A stretch of DNA of 34,551 nucleotides from Chara braunii (taxonomy: Eukaryota > Streptophyta > Charophyceae > Charales > Characeae). The DNA is taken from positions 89,045-123,595 of the forward strand of contig BFEA01001112.1 of assembly GCA_003427395.1 (NCBI GenBank), written 5' to 3'. The translations under genes and the position numbers were made by a program. Of this stretch, positions 1-9,895 are shown piece by piece (positions within the stretch are counted from its first letter, which is position 1; each line of letters begins with the position of its first letter). A model generated the notes under the pieces. It saw nothing but the letters and a program-made list of their open reading frames with translations. It was not told the origin of the DNA and searched no databases.

Positions 1-1009
1 GTGGGCATTTTTATTTCCTCTCCTTTGTCTCTTCTCCCTCCTCCCTCTTCGTCTGTGTATGATATCTCACCTCATTCTGTTTGGTCACGATTTTTTACTA
101 TTAGTAATCATCAGCCGATGGACAATTTTCTGGACTTGCATTGTTGACAACTGTCTCACGATCTGGGTTCATTACATTTTGAATTTTTAGGAGAAAAATG
201 AAAACTGAAATTTCAGGTGTTGCGCTATTCCGGTTTTCCACAACAGAAATAGCGGGAAAACAAAATCCAAGAAATTTTTTTTTTTGGATTTTTGGCAGTG
301 AGGTCAAAATCGTGATTTGGGGGGCTAACTAGTGTGCTCTAATCAATCAATCAAGACTAATCAGCTATTTAGTCCCTGCACACATGTCCGATCAGGTTGT
401 CCTGATTCACGTGCGGTGTTCCGATACCAACTGTTACATGCCCAGTTGGGCGATGTACATATATAACTGAGGATCCGCAATGTGATGAAAAGGACTGAAT
501 GGACAATGCAGTGCAAGTGAAATCTCAACAAGCAGTGTACATCCTGATACATACAAAAATGGTGCTTTATAGCGAAGTGGAAGACTTAGATACAAGTCCT
601 GACCTGACCGGGACTGAACTCTATCACGTAGTGCAAGACAGCACAGCAGAATGACTAGCCCAATCAATGTCGCAACGCAGACCAAACATACATCATTCTC
701 ATCACAAGGTGTGAAGGGGCCTGACGCTACACACAGGAAGAATGTGCCAGGTCGAGATCATGCACAGACGAAGAGGAGGGGAACAGATGAAGAAGAGGGG
801 GGGAGATGGGAATGTCGTCAACAGCAAGTCTTTGTTACAAGTCCCAAATAATCCCTCGTCAAAATGTCTGAAGTGCAATGTCGAGTCTGGATCCAAATGT
901 CACCAAGCCGCTCTCTCATAGTCTGCTGATGCAGTGAAGTCAGGTAGCGAGAGGGTTTGAGGGAGATGGTGGACTGAGAAGAGGAAGAAGAGGAACTCTC
1001 TCTCTCATG

Positions 1010-1680
1010 TGCCAGGTACTAACCTGTGAAGATGGCGCTGTGCCGCAGGTACCTCGAAGGTGAAGCTGGAGCTATGGCGTTGCAGGTAAGTATCCCTGCC
1101 CTCCGCCCAATCTCTCTCTCTCTCTAGTACTACTCTAGCTCCTAAGAGCGCCCAGCGCTGAAGACTACTGCTAGCGCTAGTACTACACCTGCAGCGCTCC
1201 TCCCGAGTGCTGCTGCCGAATCCTGAAGACTACCTCCTGCCTCCTGAACTGCACGTGAAGTGCCTGGGAAGTACCTAGGGACTACCTGCAGCCTGCAGGG
1301 CGGGCCAGTCCTATATAGTGCCGGCCCGTCCAGGAGGCTGCTCTTGCCAATGCCAAAACGTGCCAGACTCTGGCTCTGAAGCTCAACCAAGGGTTGTCTT
1401 GAAAACAGGCCCAATATGGCCTGTGCTAAAACCCTGGTCTGGTGCCTGAGTTTCAGGGTAGGTTGATCTTTTGAGGGCCTGAAAATGGCCCTCAGTTTCA
1501 GGCTGAAAAGACTCGGGGCCGGAAAGGCCGTGATTTAGGCTGAAACAACACAGGGCCTGTAGGCCCATTGTTTTCAGGCTTTCAGGCTGAAACGACACAG
1601 GGCCTGGAGGCCCTTGTTTTCAGGCTTTCGGGCTGAAAACGACACGGGCCTGAAAATGGCGCGTGCAGCCTGTTGCAGGC
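1010..1680 (-). promoter_or_regulatory. LTR-like promoter remnant
   Basis: This stretch has the layout of an LTR read on the minus strand. A tandemly repeated upstream block (1501-1660) is followed by a TATA-like CTATATAG at about 1311-1318, then by GC-rich sequence that could be a transcribed leader. The TATA region resembles that of the 3' LTR of element A (TCCTATAT followed by a GCC-rich stretch near 3716). No matching polyprotein or second LTR is adjacent, so it may be a solo or decayed LTR. On the plus strand a perfect-looking splice donor, TTGCAG|GTAAGT, lies at 1081-1092. It could instead be host promoter or 5' exon sequence. Boundaries are approximate. Confidence 0.3.
1501..1660. repeat. 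47-bp tandem repeat, GGCTGAAAC units
   Basis: Units begin GGCTGAAA at 1501, 1538, 1585 and 1631. The two full units (1538-1584, 1585-1630) are 47 and 46 bp and share GGCTGAAAC, ACACAGGGCCTG, AGGCCC and TTGTTTTCAGGCTTTC. The first and last units are partial or divergent. Each holds a small inverted repeat GGGCCT..AGGCCC. Tandem blocks like this often sit in LTR U3 regions, which fits the TATA-like box about 190 bp away. Confidence 0.75.
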
Positions 1681-1956
1681 ACAGCATGTAACAGATGCCT
1701 ATGCTGACCCTGAATATTTCATCGATGTTTCCATGTGTGCGGGCGTGGCCGTACTGACTTGACTTGTATGTTGCATTATTCCATGTCTTGCCGGTGGAAA
1801 AGGAACGAGATTGATGTGAATACGAAGGCAGGCCATACAATCATTTTTTTTGTCAAAAGCCATATCCAGTCTGATCAAATGCAAATGCTATTTATTCATC
1901 ACGGATGGCAGGTAAGCTGATCGATGTGAGAGTTTGAAACCTTGTTTTCTTTCCAG

Positions 1957-2032
1957 CCTCTTTTGTGGAACTTATGCTCTTGGCTGCAGGTCCACCCACT
2001 ACCACCCCTATGGCCAGGCATTTTCCAAAAAG
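1957..2032 (+). CDS. candidate exon of ARP4-like gene (upstream exon)
   Basis: A 76-nt candidate exon lies between a strong acceptor (TTTTCTTTCCAG at 1945-1956) and a strong donor (AAAAAG|GTAAAT, exon end 2032). In the frame ending at phase 0 it reads 25 residues starting LFCGTYALGCR. That is similar to the L-Y-V-G-S/T-x-A-L-x-Y-R segment which, in ARP4 proteins, lies shortly before the K-D/E-G-L-V segment encoded by the next exon. Phase supports the pairing: this exon ends at phase 0 and exon 2523-2596 starts with a complete codon. Against it, the second half (STHYHPYGQ...) does not look like the RRDHMEV segment expected there. The exon could be diverged, mis-bounded or accidental. Confidence 0.4.
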
Positions 2033-2522
2033 GTAAATGCTGCCCTCATTTCAGATTCGTTCTGTGAGGGCCATCCAAAGTAGTGCTGATTGAAAATTGG
2101 AATGTTTGGTTGAAGTGAGTTGGCACTCTGCGGATAGGCATGCATGTATGCGGCCACCATTTTCACCCGAGTTAGAACAAACGGTCATTGGAGCTGTGTT
2201 TGGAGCTACTTGCATTCTAAATGCAGCAATAATGACCGGGTGTTCTATTCAAGTGAAGACGGTGGCTGTATTCCACCACAGCCTTTCTTCCACTTGGCCG
2301 ATGAAACAGTCTGTGGGAGCCCCCAGTTTCTTGTCCTCTCGTCCTTTCTGCCTACGGCTCCCGGGGCATTTCTCTGTGACTATATACAGATATAATTCAC
2401 GACTTGGAGTTGCTCCTGTTTCTACTGTCTTCTTCTTCTTCTATTACTGTTTGTCCCTTCATTCGTGGCTTGATGTCATGTTCTTCCGTGATCTATCCTG
2501 TCTTTGATTTTATCCTTTGCAG

Positions 2523-2596
2523 GTTGTCCCAACTGTAAAGGAAGGACTTGTTGCGGATTGGGACCTCGTGGAAGGCTTATGGGAGCACGCATTTCG
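2523..2596 (+). CDS. ARP4-like: ARP4-like (actin-related protein 4 / BAF53 family) exon
   Basis: This 74-nt exon has an acceptor TTTTATCCTTTGCAG ending at 2522 and a donor TTTCG|GTAGGT after 2596. It starts in phase 0 and ends two bases into an arginine codon. It encodes VVPTVKEGLVADWDLVEGLW followed by EHAFR. The core K-E-G-L-V-x-D-W-D-L-V-x-x-L-W-E-H-A-F matches the conserved actin-fold segment of plant ARP4, a nuclear actin-related subunit of SWR1, INO80 and NuA4-type chromatin complexes. Other actin-related proteins differ at the DWDLV/WEHAF positions. The next expected exon (the segment with HPMLLAEP in ARP4) is not found before element A at 3094, nor elsewhere on the plus strand. The following intron is therefore very long and filled with retroelements, or the gene is broken. 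Confidence 0.7.
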
Positions 2597-2716
2597 GTAG
2601 GTCCCTACCTGTTGGTTAACATTTTTCCTTTTTATCCGGTCTTGCACTGTGGCCTGCCAATATCACCGTGTGTTGACTGTCCTGGGCTGATTGGTTTCTG
2701 TTCATACTAGCACATG

Positions 2717-2948
2717 GATTGGTAGTTAAACACAGGTCATACATCATTGGTTGTTTTCTCTACCAGCATGCTTTATTGGTAGTTGAACACATGTTACATG
2801 GTTGCTTTTCCGTTGTTGTTTTTTTTTCCTTTCCCAAACCTAAGGCTAGCAAGCCCCCCAGCCCCGCCTATTCTGGGGGGCAGCAGTCCGGTTGCTTTCG
2901 ATCAGGACACTGATTGGTAGTTAAACACATATGTGATTGGTTGTTGTC
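2717..2948 (+). repeat. three copies of an ATTGGTAGTTAAACACA repeat
   Basis: Three copies lie at about 2717-2758, 2773-2810 and 2912-2948. Each reads ATTGGTAGTT(A/G)AACACA, then a short variable spacer, then AT(T)GGTTG(T/C)T. Copies 1 and 2 are about 56 bp apart; copy 3 comes about 140 bp later, after a GC-rich insertion (2845-2885). They sit in the intron after the ARP4-like exon and encode nothing recognisable. Confidence 0.7.
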
Positions 2949-3023
2949 TTACTTATGTCACTAGTGAGAGGAAACAACACATCGAAATAGGTGGTAGGTT
3001 CCCAGTGTCGACAGTCAAAAGGC

Positions 3024-3093
3024 GTGCGGCCACATGTGAATCCCAACTGTGAGGTTCTATGGACAGTTGGAATATCGTGCTGTTTTATTCATT
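3024..3093 (+). repeat. left part of the duplicated host unit split by element A
   Basis: Sequence starting CGTGCGGCCACAT and including GAGGTTCTATGGACAGTTGG is repeated at 10367-10436. At 3090-3093 it ends in CATT, directly followed by the LTR start TGCAAGG. The rest of this unit resumes at 10258 on the far side of element A, again starting CATT. This is therefore the left half of a target unit interrupted by the element, with CATT as the target-site duplication. Confidence 0.75.
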
Positions 3094-4075
3094 TGCAAGG
3101 AAAATGAACAACAGCGAGATGACAATATCCAGATTGCACAATCACATTGAAAGCCAGAAAGTATCACAGTGTCCAGAAAGCACCATTGCACCAATATAAC
3201 ACCAATGGAGAATCGTAACACTGAAAACCCAATGTCAATGAGAGCTCGCTCTCAACACCACCAACATAAATCTCCAGGACCTTCTCCCTACTTGGCGCTC
3301 AGCACCCAGCGTACTTCCTACGAAGCTACTGTCTGCCTACTAATTGACAATGCAACTGTTGACGTCAGCAGCCAACGAAGTACTTGAAGATGTCGCCCAA
3401 GGCAGACCATCGCCAATACCAGGTATGTACCCTCACATCATCATCATCATCATCCTTCTCTCTCTCCCTCAACTCTTACCCACGTCTTACCTCTGTACAC
3501 CTGAAGACCACCCCTGTGCCTCACTGTAGTCCAAGCCCCAGCCAGCTATGGAGGCTGGGCTATGGCGCTGCCCTCAGCAGCGGTCTTCTTCTCGCACAAC
3601 CGCACGCTTACTGCACCTTGCCCTTAGCGCACAGCAGCACGCGAGCGTATGCTCCAGCAGCGCTGCCGCACAAACTGGCAAGTGCCTGAATGAGCCTCCA
3701 GGCAGCGAGCTCTTTCCTATATGGAAAGAGTGCCTGCCCCGACGGACTGGCCGGGCTGGGCCTGTGCCCAGAAGCTTCCGGTAGGCCCTGCTTCAGCTGC
3801 TGGGCCTCGTTCGGTTAGGCTCTCCAACTGTCTGTGTATGTTGCAGCGATTCTTGCCCAGGGCCTGCATTTTAGAAAAGGCCTGGAAGGCCAAAGAAAGT
3901 CTTTGCATCACGGGTACTGTGTTCCCTCAACCAACTGGCGCGATGCAACTGCCTGAACCCCGAAATGCGAAATTGACAGCGAGGGCCTTTGTGCTCTGCC
4001 AGGCCCGCCTTCACTCAGGGCGGACGCATCTGTAGTATGGGCCCCTTAGGCCTGCCGAGGAGCCTGATCCTCACA
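3094..4075 (-). repeat. 3' LTR of element A (982 bp)
   Basis: The left edge TGCAAGG and right edge CCTCACA give a TG...CA LTR on the minus strand. U3 runs from 4075 down to a TATA-like CCATATAGG at about 3716-3724. The R-U5 part would run from there to 3094. The segment 3726-4075 is repeated at 9896-10257 with many substitutions (shared AGGGCCTGCATTTTAGAAAAG among others). The remaining 630 bp or so has no counterpart in the other LTR. A (CAT)n run sits at 3437-3452. Confidence 0.8.
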
Positions 4076-4092
4076 TTCCCTCCTCCTTTGCT
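4076..4092 (-). other. polypurine tract of element A
   Basis: On the minus strand this reads AGCAAAGGAGGAGGGAA and abuts the LTR start TGTGAGG. A purine run directly 5' of the 3' LTR is the plus-strand DNA primer site of LTR retrotransposons. Its position fixes both the orientation of element A and the LTR boundary at 4075. Confidence 0.85.
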
Positions 4093-4294
4093 TCGATAGT
4101 CCTCTGAGAAGTCTTCTAATCTGCAGGCATCTTTCCCTTGAGTGCTCTCTCGTAGCCTGCAATCACTTGAAGTGCTGTTTGCTGTAACTCTTCTCTTGTA
4201 AACCACCGATCTTCACTAGGATCAGTATGGTGTCTGAATCTGACACAGTACTGCATCGTTGGCTTTGGAGGACGGCCTCTAGCTGAAGCAGGGC

Positions 4295-4737
4295 CTACCG
4301 ATGCTCCACAATTTCGTCAATGTCCACTTCACCATCCATGGTTGGGGGCAGCATTGACCATCTGGAGGGAAACTGTGCAGTCACTGCGAAAGGTGCCAGC
4401 TTTGAGGCGTGAAAAACTGGGTGTGTGCGTTGGTGAGGTGGGATGTGAATCACATAGGAAGGTCCGTCTACCTGATCTCCCACTATGTCTAGGACCTCCC
4501 AAGGACCGAAATACTGTGGCATTAGCTTTTGAGGAATTCCCAATTCCTCTCCCAGTTCAGATGATTTAACCCAGACCCGTTCTCCTACCTGAAACTGAGA
4601 CGGCCATCTGTGCTTGTTCTCATATGCCACCATGGCATCTCGAGCTTTCTTAATGTGCTCTATAGCCTGTTGCAGCATCTGTTCATGCTTGACAGCGAAC
4701 TCGATGCTGCCAAGTGGTGCAGATGGCTGAGTTTCTG
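4295..4737 (-). pseudogene. element A integrase C-terminal / chromo-like region
   Basis: The reading frame has FAVKHEQMLQQAIEHIKKAR (integrase C-terminal helices), then a GPY/F module (QVGERVWVKSSEL, LMPQYFGPWEVLDIVG), then HPVFHASKLAPF and DGEVDIDEIVEHR. This is the C-terminal nucleic-acid-binding part of a gypsy integrase. The frame stops at HR. Intact relatives usually continue into a full chromodomain (GRGRP..YLVRF..), as element C does, so the tail here is lost. Upstream, the frame runs out of a 111-bp foldback insertion at 4738-4848 that separates it from the integrase core. Confidence 0.8.
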
Positions 4738-4848
4738 CTACCGTCTTCCCCCGAACACAACGCACGCTCATTTTGGCCGTATCTGGCCGGAAATATAGCT
4801 TGTATACAGTCATTTTTAGGGTGCGTTATGTTCGGGGGAAGATGGTAG
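4738..4848. mobile_element. 111-bp foldback (MITE-like) insertion in the element A integrase
   Basis: The arms 4738-4765 (CTACCGTCTTCCCCCGAACA...) and 4821-4848 are 28-nt inverted repeats differing at two positions. They enclose a 55-bp centre containing GGCCGTATCTGGCC. On the minus strand the integrase frame reads into the insertion after PLDFLLP and resumes as ETQPSAPLG, so the insertion lies inside an ancestral continuous coding sequence. Short, non-coding and with long terminal inverted repeats, it fits a MITE. The target duplication is unclear because host and arm ends share CTAC. Confidence 0.7.
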
Positions 4849-5520
4849 TAGGAAATCTAAGGGGGTCCGAGGCTTTCAACCAAGATGCAGTTGGTTGGGA
4901 GTCATACCAGTAGTGCTGTGCACAGCGTTGTTGCATAGACTGGCGGCGAGAGGCAATTTCTCGTCCCAGTCATCCTGACTTGGCTTGATGTAATGCCTTA
5001 ATAAGTGCTGCACTACTCGGTTTGTCTGTTCCGCCTGTCCGTTTGACTCAGGGTGATTCCCTGATGTCATCTGCAGTCTGGTACCCATCCGTTGGGCAGT
5101 GTTTTGCCACAGTTCGCTTGTAAAGCGAACATCCCTGTCGTTGAGAATAGACTTGGGCAAGCCAAAGTCTAGTACCCAGTTATCCATAAAGAATTTGATG
5201 ACGTAGTCAGTTTTAGCAGTCTCTGGCATAGTGATTAGTCTTGCATACTTGGAAAAGCGGTCGACTATACCAAAGATGTGTCTCTTTCCAGTCCTGCTGG
5301 TCCAAGAGTATCCACGAAGTCCATGGACACACTTTGACCAGGACCTTCAAGAATTGGCAAGGGCTTGATAAGCCCAAGCGGGGCCTGAGTCCTAGGTTTG
5401 TCTCGTTAGCAAACCTGGCAGGTTTCAACGTACCTCTTAGCATCTTGCATCATAGAAGGCCACCAGAATCTCTTCATCAAGTTCGCTGACGTCTTTTTAT
5501 ACCCAAAATGACCAGTTGCA
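4849..5520 (-). pseudogene. element A integrase: H2C2 zinc finger and DDE core
   Basis: From the 5' side (near 5520) come the remains of the H2C2 zinc finger: HDATGHFG, KRFWWPSM and ETCQVC followed by a stop. The core follows, with first catalytic Asp in VSMDFVDTLG, a frameshift around GLERDTS/HLWYS (about 5280), second Asp in SILNDRDVRF, and Glu in HPESNGQAEQTNR (5229-4876). The DDE residues are all recognisable, so the protein was once a normal gypsy integrase. Stops and at least one frameshift make it non-functional here. Confidence 0.85.
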
Positions 5521-5761
5521 TCATGACATTCTCCTGAAATAAACTACGACGAGACTTTCTATTTGGGACCTATAGTCTTTTATTCCCTGCCTTCTCAAGA
5601 AACAGCAAGCCATTTACCATCGTAAATTCGTCAAAATTTACTTTATCTTTCGCTTCCAATTTACGAATGATCGCAGACATTATTGGATCTTGCTGATAGG
5701 CTTCCACCAAGGATCGAGTTACATCGTTTGATGTACCAAATTCAGTCACTAGCGCGCCCAG

Positions 5762-6187
5762 CTAATCTTTCCTACGCAATAGTGCATCAGCCACTATGTT
5801 ATACTCTCCCTTGATTGGGTCAAGTTGATAGTCATACATGTTTATCACTTGAATCCACCTTTTGAGTGCGTCAGAGAGTACAGGCTGCGTCTTGATCCCG
5901 CGCAAAGTCTGATGGTCAGATCTGAAGTAGAAGAATCTGCCTAGGAGATAGTGTCTCCAGTGGACCAGCCCTCTATAGAAGGCATAGAGTTCACGCTTGT
6001 ACGTGGACTTTGCTAGCTTTTGAGATGACATATTTTTGTTCGTATACTCGATAGGCCTTAACTTTTTCCTCTCCTTTTGCGCAAGGACTGCGCCTATGCT
6101 ATATTGGCCGGCGTCTGTGGTCACTACAAATGGCTGCCCAGGATCTGGAAGTTTGAGGACTTCACAGTGTGTCAGGGCATACTTCAA
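5762..6187 (-). pseudogene. element A RNase H domain
   Basis: The frame has FVVTTDAGQYSIGAVL (first catalytic Asp), KRELYAFYRGLVHWRHYL (catalytic Glu), FRSDHQTLRGI (Asp) and YNIVADALLRRKD (last Asp). This is the RNase H domain that degrades the RNA strand during reverse transcription. The four acidic residues remain, unlike those of the RT and protease. The usual ADALSRR motif is altered to ADALLRR (Ser to Leu, a C-to-T change). The connection to RT is broken by frameshifts between 6200 and 6390. Confidence 0.85.
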
Positions 6188-6380
6188 TTTCTTGAAGCTT
6201 GCTTCACACTCTTCGGTCCACTCCCAAGGGGTGTCAAGGCGGGGAAGATCTGTTCATGGGAAAGCTATAGTACTGCAGTTTTTGACAAACGGACGATAGT
6301 AGCCCGTCATCCCCACAAGGGATCGGGCCTCAGTAACAGTCTGAGGTCTGGGCCAGTCACATATGCTGGCCACTTTGGCA

Positions 6381-7116
6381 TCATTCGGCATCATCCGGCC
6401 TTATCCCATCCGCAGAAATTTTATGACCCAGATACATGATGTTGGTGCGACCAAACTCACATTTCTCCAAGTTAACCTTGTACTGGTGCTGTCTTAGGAG
6501 ATCGAGCACTATTTTCAAGTGCTCAGCGTTCTCCTCTACAGTCTTACTAAAGATGAGGATATTGTCGAGGGACACAACAATAAACTTATCTAAGTAATCA
6601 TGAAATATCCTATTCATCGCGTGCTGGAATGTCCCAGGTGCATTGCATAGGCGAGAGGGCATCACCACAAACTCGTACACACCTTACCCGGTTTGGAAGC
6701 GGTTTGTGCTGGTCCTCAAGTCTAATGGCAAATTGATGGTATCTGGACTTCAGATTTATCTTGGTGAAGTACCGACATCCCTGCACTCTATCCAATAGGT
6801 CGTCGATGCGGGGTAGGGGCTCCGCGTTCTTAACGGTGATGGCATGGAGGCCCCTATAGTCAATGCACATCCTTAGGGTACCTCCCTTCTTAGGAACGAA
6901 TAGGAGTGGAGCACCGTAAGGGGAGGTACTAGACCGAATCCATCCCTTCTCTGTAAGCTCTTTGAGCTGGCGGCGGAGCTCATCCAACTCCTTATCCAAC
7001 TCCGCAGGAGACATCCTATAGATCCGTCCTCTAGGTACTTTGCTACCCGGGGCGGCTTCTATCGCATGGACCACCTCCCTTTTCACCACACCGCTAGGCT
7101 CCTCAAAAAGGTCGGA
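6381..7116 (-). pseudogene. element A reverse transcriptase with catalytic Asp-to-Asn changes
   Basis: The RT opens with GRIYRMSPAELDKELDELR, GWIRSSTSPYGAPLLFVPKK and LRMCIDYRGLHAITVKN. Motif A reads YFTKINLKSRYHQ: the catalytic Asp is Asn (codon 6754-6756). A frameshift follows near 6690. The second frame carries CNAPGTFQHAMNRIF and a YxDD box reading VVSLDNILIF, where Tyr is Ser and the second Asp is Asn (codon 6562-6564). It ends KCEFGRTNIMYLGHKISADG. Upstream, a TAG at 7117-7119 replaces what is probably a Gln codon before YSDLFEEP. The enzyme is dead at several independent positions. Confidence 0.9.
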
Positions 7117-7119
7117 ATA

Positions 7120-8032
7120 CTATGCGACAACTGCTTCTATCTCTAAGGGTGATTTTACGGCCTCCCCTTTTTCAGAGACAAAGACTAGGTACAGGCCCGC
7201 CTCTCGATTTTGCTTGTAGTAATAGAAAGAGGATGCACACATGCAGTCGTAGTTTTCCACTAGACTGCTAGCTTTGAACTTTTGCAGCCGAACGGTCCTA
7301 CCATTTGGCAGCTTATGAATCATCACCTTTCTATCCCAATCAAATTGGTTGCGCAACCACGAGGTAGTACATGCCTAGCAGCATATCGAATGGCAGTTCG
7401 TCCCTGACTAGGAACGAGATCTTGTGTCTCAGTTCCCCTCCTTCATAGGATGAGGTGCAGACTACGTCCTTGACATAGTCTTGTACTATCATACTGTGCT
7501 TGTTGGCCAGCGTAGAGGCTACAGATCGGCTAAGCCACTGCACTTGGTCCCCTAAGCGCAGTCTGTCCACACAAGCACGACTGATGAAATTTCGTGTAGA
7601 TCCTATGTTTGCGAAGGCACCCACTTTGCAGCCACCTACATCAACCTCTGCCACGAAATGTTCACCCCTAAGACCTTTACTAATAATCTCCCATGAGTCT
7701 TTGGGGTCCTTCCCTGACCACTCAGTTTGTAACTTTTCTAGGGACTCGGACAGATCTCTCGAATAGAGCATCAGTGGGTCTGAATGTGTCTTCGGGGCGA
7801 TGGACGGGTCTCTAGCCTTGGCCAACGCCTGAAGTGGTGAAGGCAAGGTTGCCACTTCAGTACGAGTAAGAGCCGCTAACACTCCTAATGGCCCAAGGTG
7901 TTTCCCTGCGAAGTGCTCACAGAAGCACCACCAAGGTTCGAAGATAAGCCCACCACTATTGGAGAGGCTACGTTCGTGTTGACCATAGTTTCCACAGTTC
8001 ATGCAAGTACCCCTAGCAACTCGGTCCTCCAC
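7120..8032 (-). pseudogene. element A zinc knuckle and aspartic protease (active-site Asp lost)
   Basis: The N-terminal part has CMNCGNYGQHERSLS, a nucleocapsid zinc knuckle with an extra Gln before His and the last Cys replaced by Ser. The retropepsin core reads VGGCKVGAFANIGSTRNFIS; the family has D-T/S-G, so the catalytic Asp is Asn here (codon 7607-7609). The flap and C-terminal parts are recognisable (DELPFDMLLGM). A frameshift near 7350 shifts the sequence into the frame DWDRKVMIHKLPNGRTVRLQ, which leads toward the RT and ends at the TAG of 7117-7119. Confidence 0.8.
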
Positions 8033-8099
8033 ACCTCATAGTCTAAACCAAGTTTTACCCATGCGGGTGTTCCTTGGTCACCCTGACCCTTGGATCGGC

Positions 8100-9137
8100 C
8101 TACCTCGATAGGTGCCACGACTTCCCCATCCGAAGTCTTGGTTGCTCTGCCTTTTCGTCAAAGTCAGGGAAGTCATCAGTCTCAGTTGCCTGACCATCAT
8201 GGTCGACAAACATGAGATTGCCCTTCTTCCTCCAATCTTGGGGAAGTTTTTTCTTCCTACCATCTCCCTGACCTTGATGAGCGGACCCAAGTTTAGCCTC
8301 CATGTCTAAGGTTTTCTTGTTGAAGGTTGTGAAGCTATGTACGTCGATGTTGGCCTCATCAACCAGCTTATTTTTTACATTTGTAGGCAGACATTTGAAA
8401 TAATCTGTGAGTACCTGCGAGTCGTAACGCACACCGGGTACTACAATCAGATGTTCTACGACGTTTGTGACTTCACGCATAGTCCTGTACCATTTGCAAC
8501 AGAGATTGTTTATTGCGTCAGTTGCCTTTTGAGCCCCTTGTGGGTCATGCCACCTATTGTACACAATCCGTACGAAGTCTTCCAATGTCTGGGCCTGGGC
8601 CCAGGCATCAAAGTTTTGACCATAGCCCTGCTGCTGCACTAAGCCGTTCAAGCATTGATTTGCAGATCCTTCTAAAGAGGAAGCTGCGAGTAGAACTTCT
8701 TGTTCTGGGCTTGTGAGCTTATGCCTCACATAAGTGGGCACAGTCCTCACTTGGGTATCCAAGTCCTCTTCCTTTTTCTTGTCGCCAGAAAAAGGTTCAG
8801 GACTCAACAAGAGGATCTTGGGCATCCACTGCATGGGTTGGATTTGCCCGGGTGATTGCTGAAGTGGCTGCATAGCCACTGGTACAGTTTGCTGTGTGCT
8901 AACCTGAGCCTGTCCTGACGACGGGACTGTAGCTGCCACCGTCCTCGATGGTACGGGAGTAGTGCTAAGAACCGGACCACTAACTACTGGTTGACCACCC
9001 GAAAGAGGCATGCCAAACCTAGGAGAAAAGGAAGGCCCTATCGGCAACGGCGTCACTGAGGGACCCGCACCAGAAAGGGGAGCTACAGCGTACTGAGGCT
9101 GCCTCATCATTGGACGAGGAGCCTGCACTGCAGCCAA
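8100..9137 (-). pseudogene. element A gag (main part)
   Basis: About 345 residues. A Pro/Gln/Ser-rich N-terminus (QQTVPVAMQPLQQSPGQIQP) is followed by the gypsy gag core: PEPFSGDKKKEEDLDTQ, LEGSANQCLNGLV, VYNRWHDPQGAQKATDAINN and LPTNVKNKLVDEA. Gag forms the cytoplasmic particle that packages element RNA. A Lys-rich stretch (GRKKKLPQDWRKKG) follows. The frame ends just before the zinc knuckle of the next frame, so gag-pol is broken here. The core wording closely resembles, from memory, gag of Chara gypsy elements. Confidence 0.8.
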
Positions 9138-9699
9138 AATCTAGTTCAGCCAGCACTTCGTGCTACACAAGCTGCGTTTCTGCCACGCAGAGGAGCGAAC
9201 GACGCAGCGCTTGCATTGCAGTATCAAGTGTCGACTCATCTAATGCCTCTAATCTGCTTTGCTCCTGCCTCCTGCTCCCTATCCTAGCTTTTCTCAATAT
9301 AGCCTTTTGTCTCCTCTCTGCTGCCTCTCTCAATTGTCGCTACAGCTCGTCATGCAGTTCTTCTGCTTGGAGGATCTCATAATCCTCCGGTGTGAGTTGA
9401 GTTTGCTGGCTGACTTGCGAGCCAAGAGATTGACTAACTGGACCCTGAGAGATACCCTGACTAACCCTCGACGAAGTGGCCTGGGACGAGGCCTGTAACA
9501 TGTAGGTGATAGCCATTGCGGCCTCTACGCTGGCTGCTGTCCTTAATGCCGCCCTCATCCTGGCTTCCCTTTGCAGCCTCCTTTCCTCTCTTGGGCCCAA
9601 CTCTGGGAAAGTGATCGGTCGACTGAGAGCAGTTCTATGGGTAACTCTAAGAGGTTCCACTAATCGTTCCTCCTCCTCACTACTGCCTGCCTCACTCAT
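9138..9699 (-). pseudogene. element A gag N-terminal region, interrupted
   Basis: The frame starts MSEAGSSEEEERLVEPLRVT and has a charged helical stretch (GPREERRLQREARMRAALRT), then a Gln/Ser-rich segment. It stops at TAG 9337-9339 after ELHDEL. The same frame then continues RQLREAAERRQKAILRKARI, another charged, coiled-coil-like stretch, and decays before the main gag frame at 9137. It is the N-terminal portion of gag or a 5' extension; the family function of this part is not known to me. Confidence 0.65.
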
Positions 9700-9895
9700 G
9701 AGCTACAGTGTGTGTGATCTAAACTAGAACTCACAATGGATCCTACCTCAGCATGACACACAACCGATTAATATCTACTCTTAAGTTCGGTCAGTTTGGA
9801 GAGAAGTATTCAAGTGGTAACCAGCAATCAATAGCAGGTCCTACAAGAGATACTAATTCTATTTTTAGATTACTCTGGAACAGATGGCCTGCAGC

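Noticed and set aside
1021-1092. A coding exon ending at the CAG|GTAAGT donor at 1086
   Set aside because: The donor is good, but the preceding frame (MALCRRYLEGEAGAMALQ) matches nothing and no acceptor or continuation could be tied to it.
9700-9895. A primer-binding site between gag and the 5' LTR of element A
   Set aside because: Candidates starting TGG (for example TGGTTACCACTTGAATAC on the minus strand) do not match a tRNA 3' end I can name, and the LTR end there is missing.
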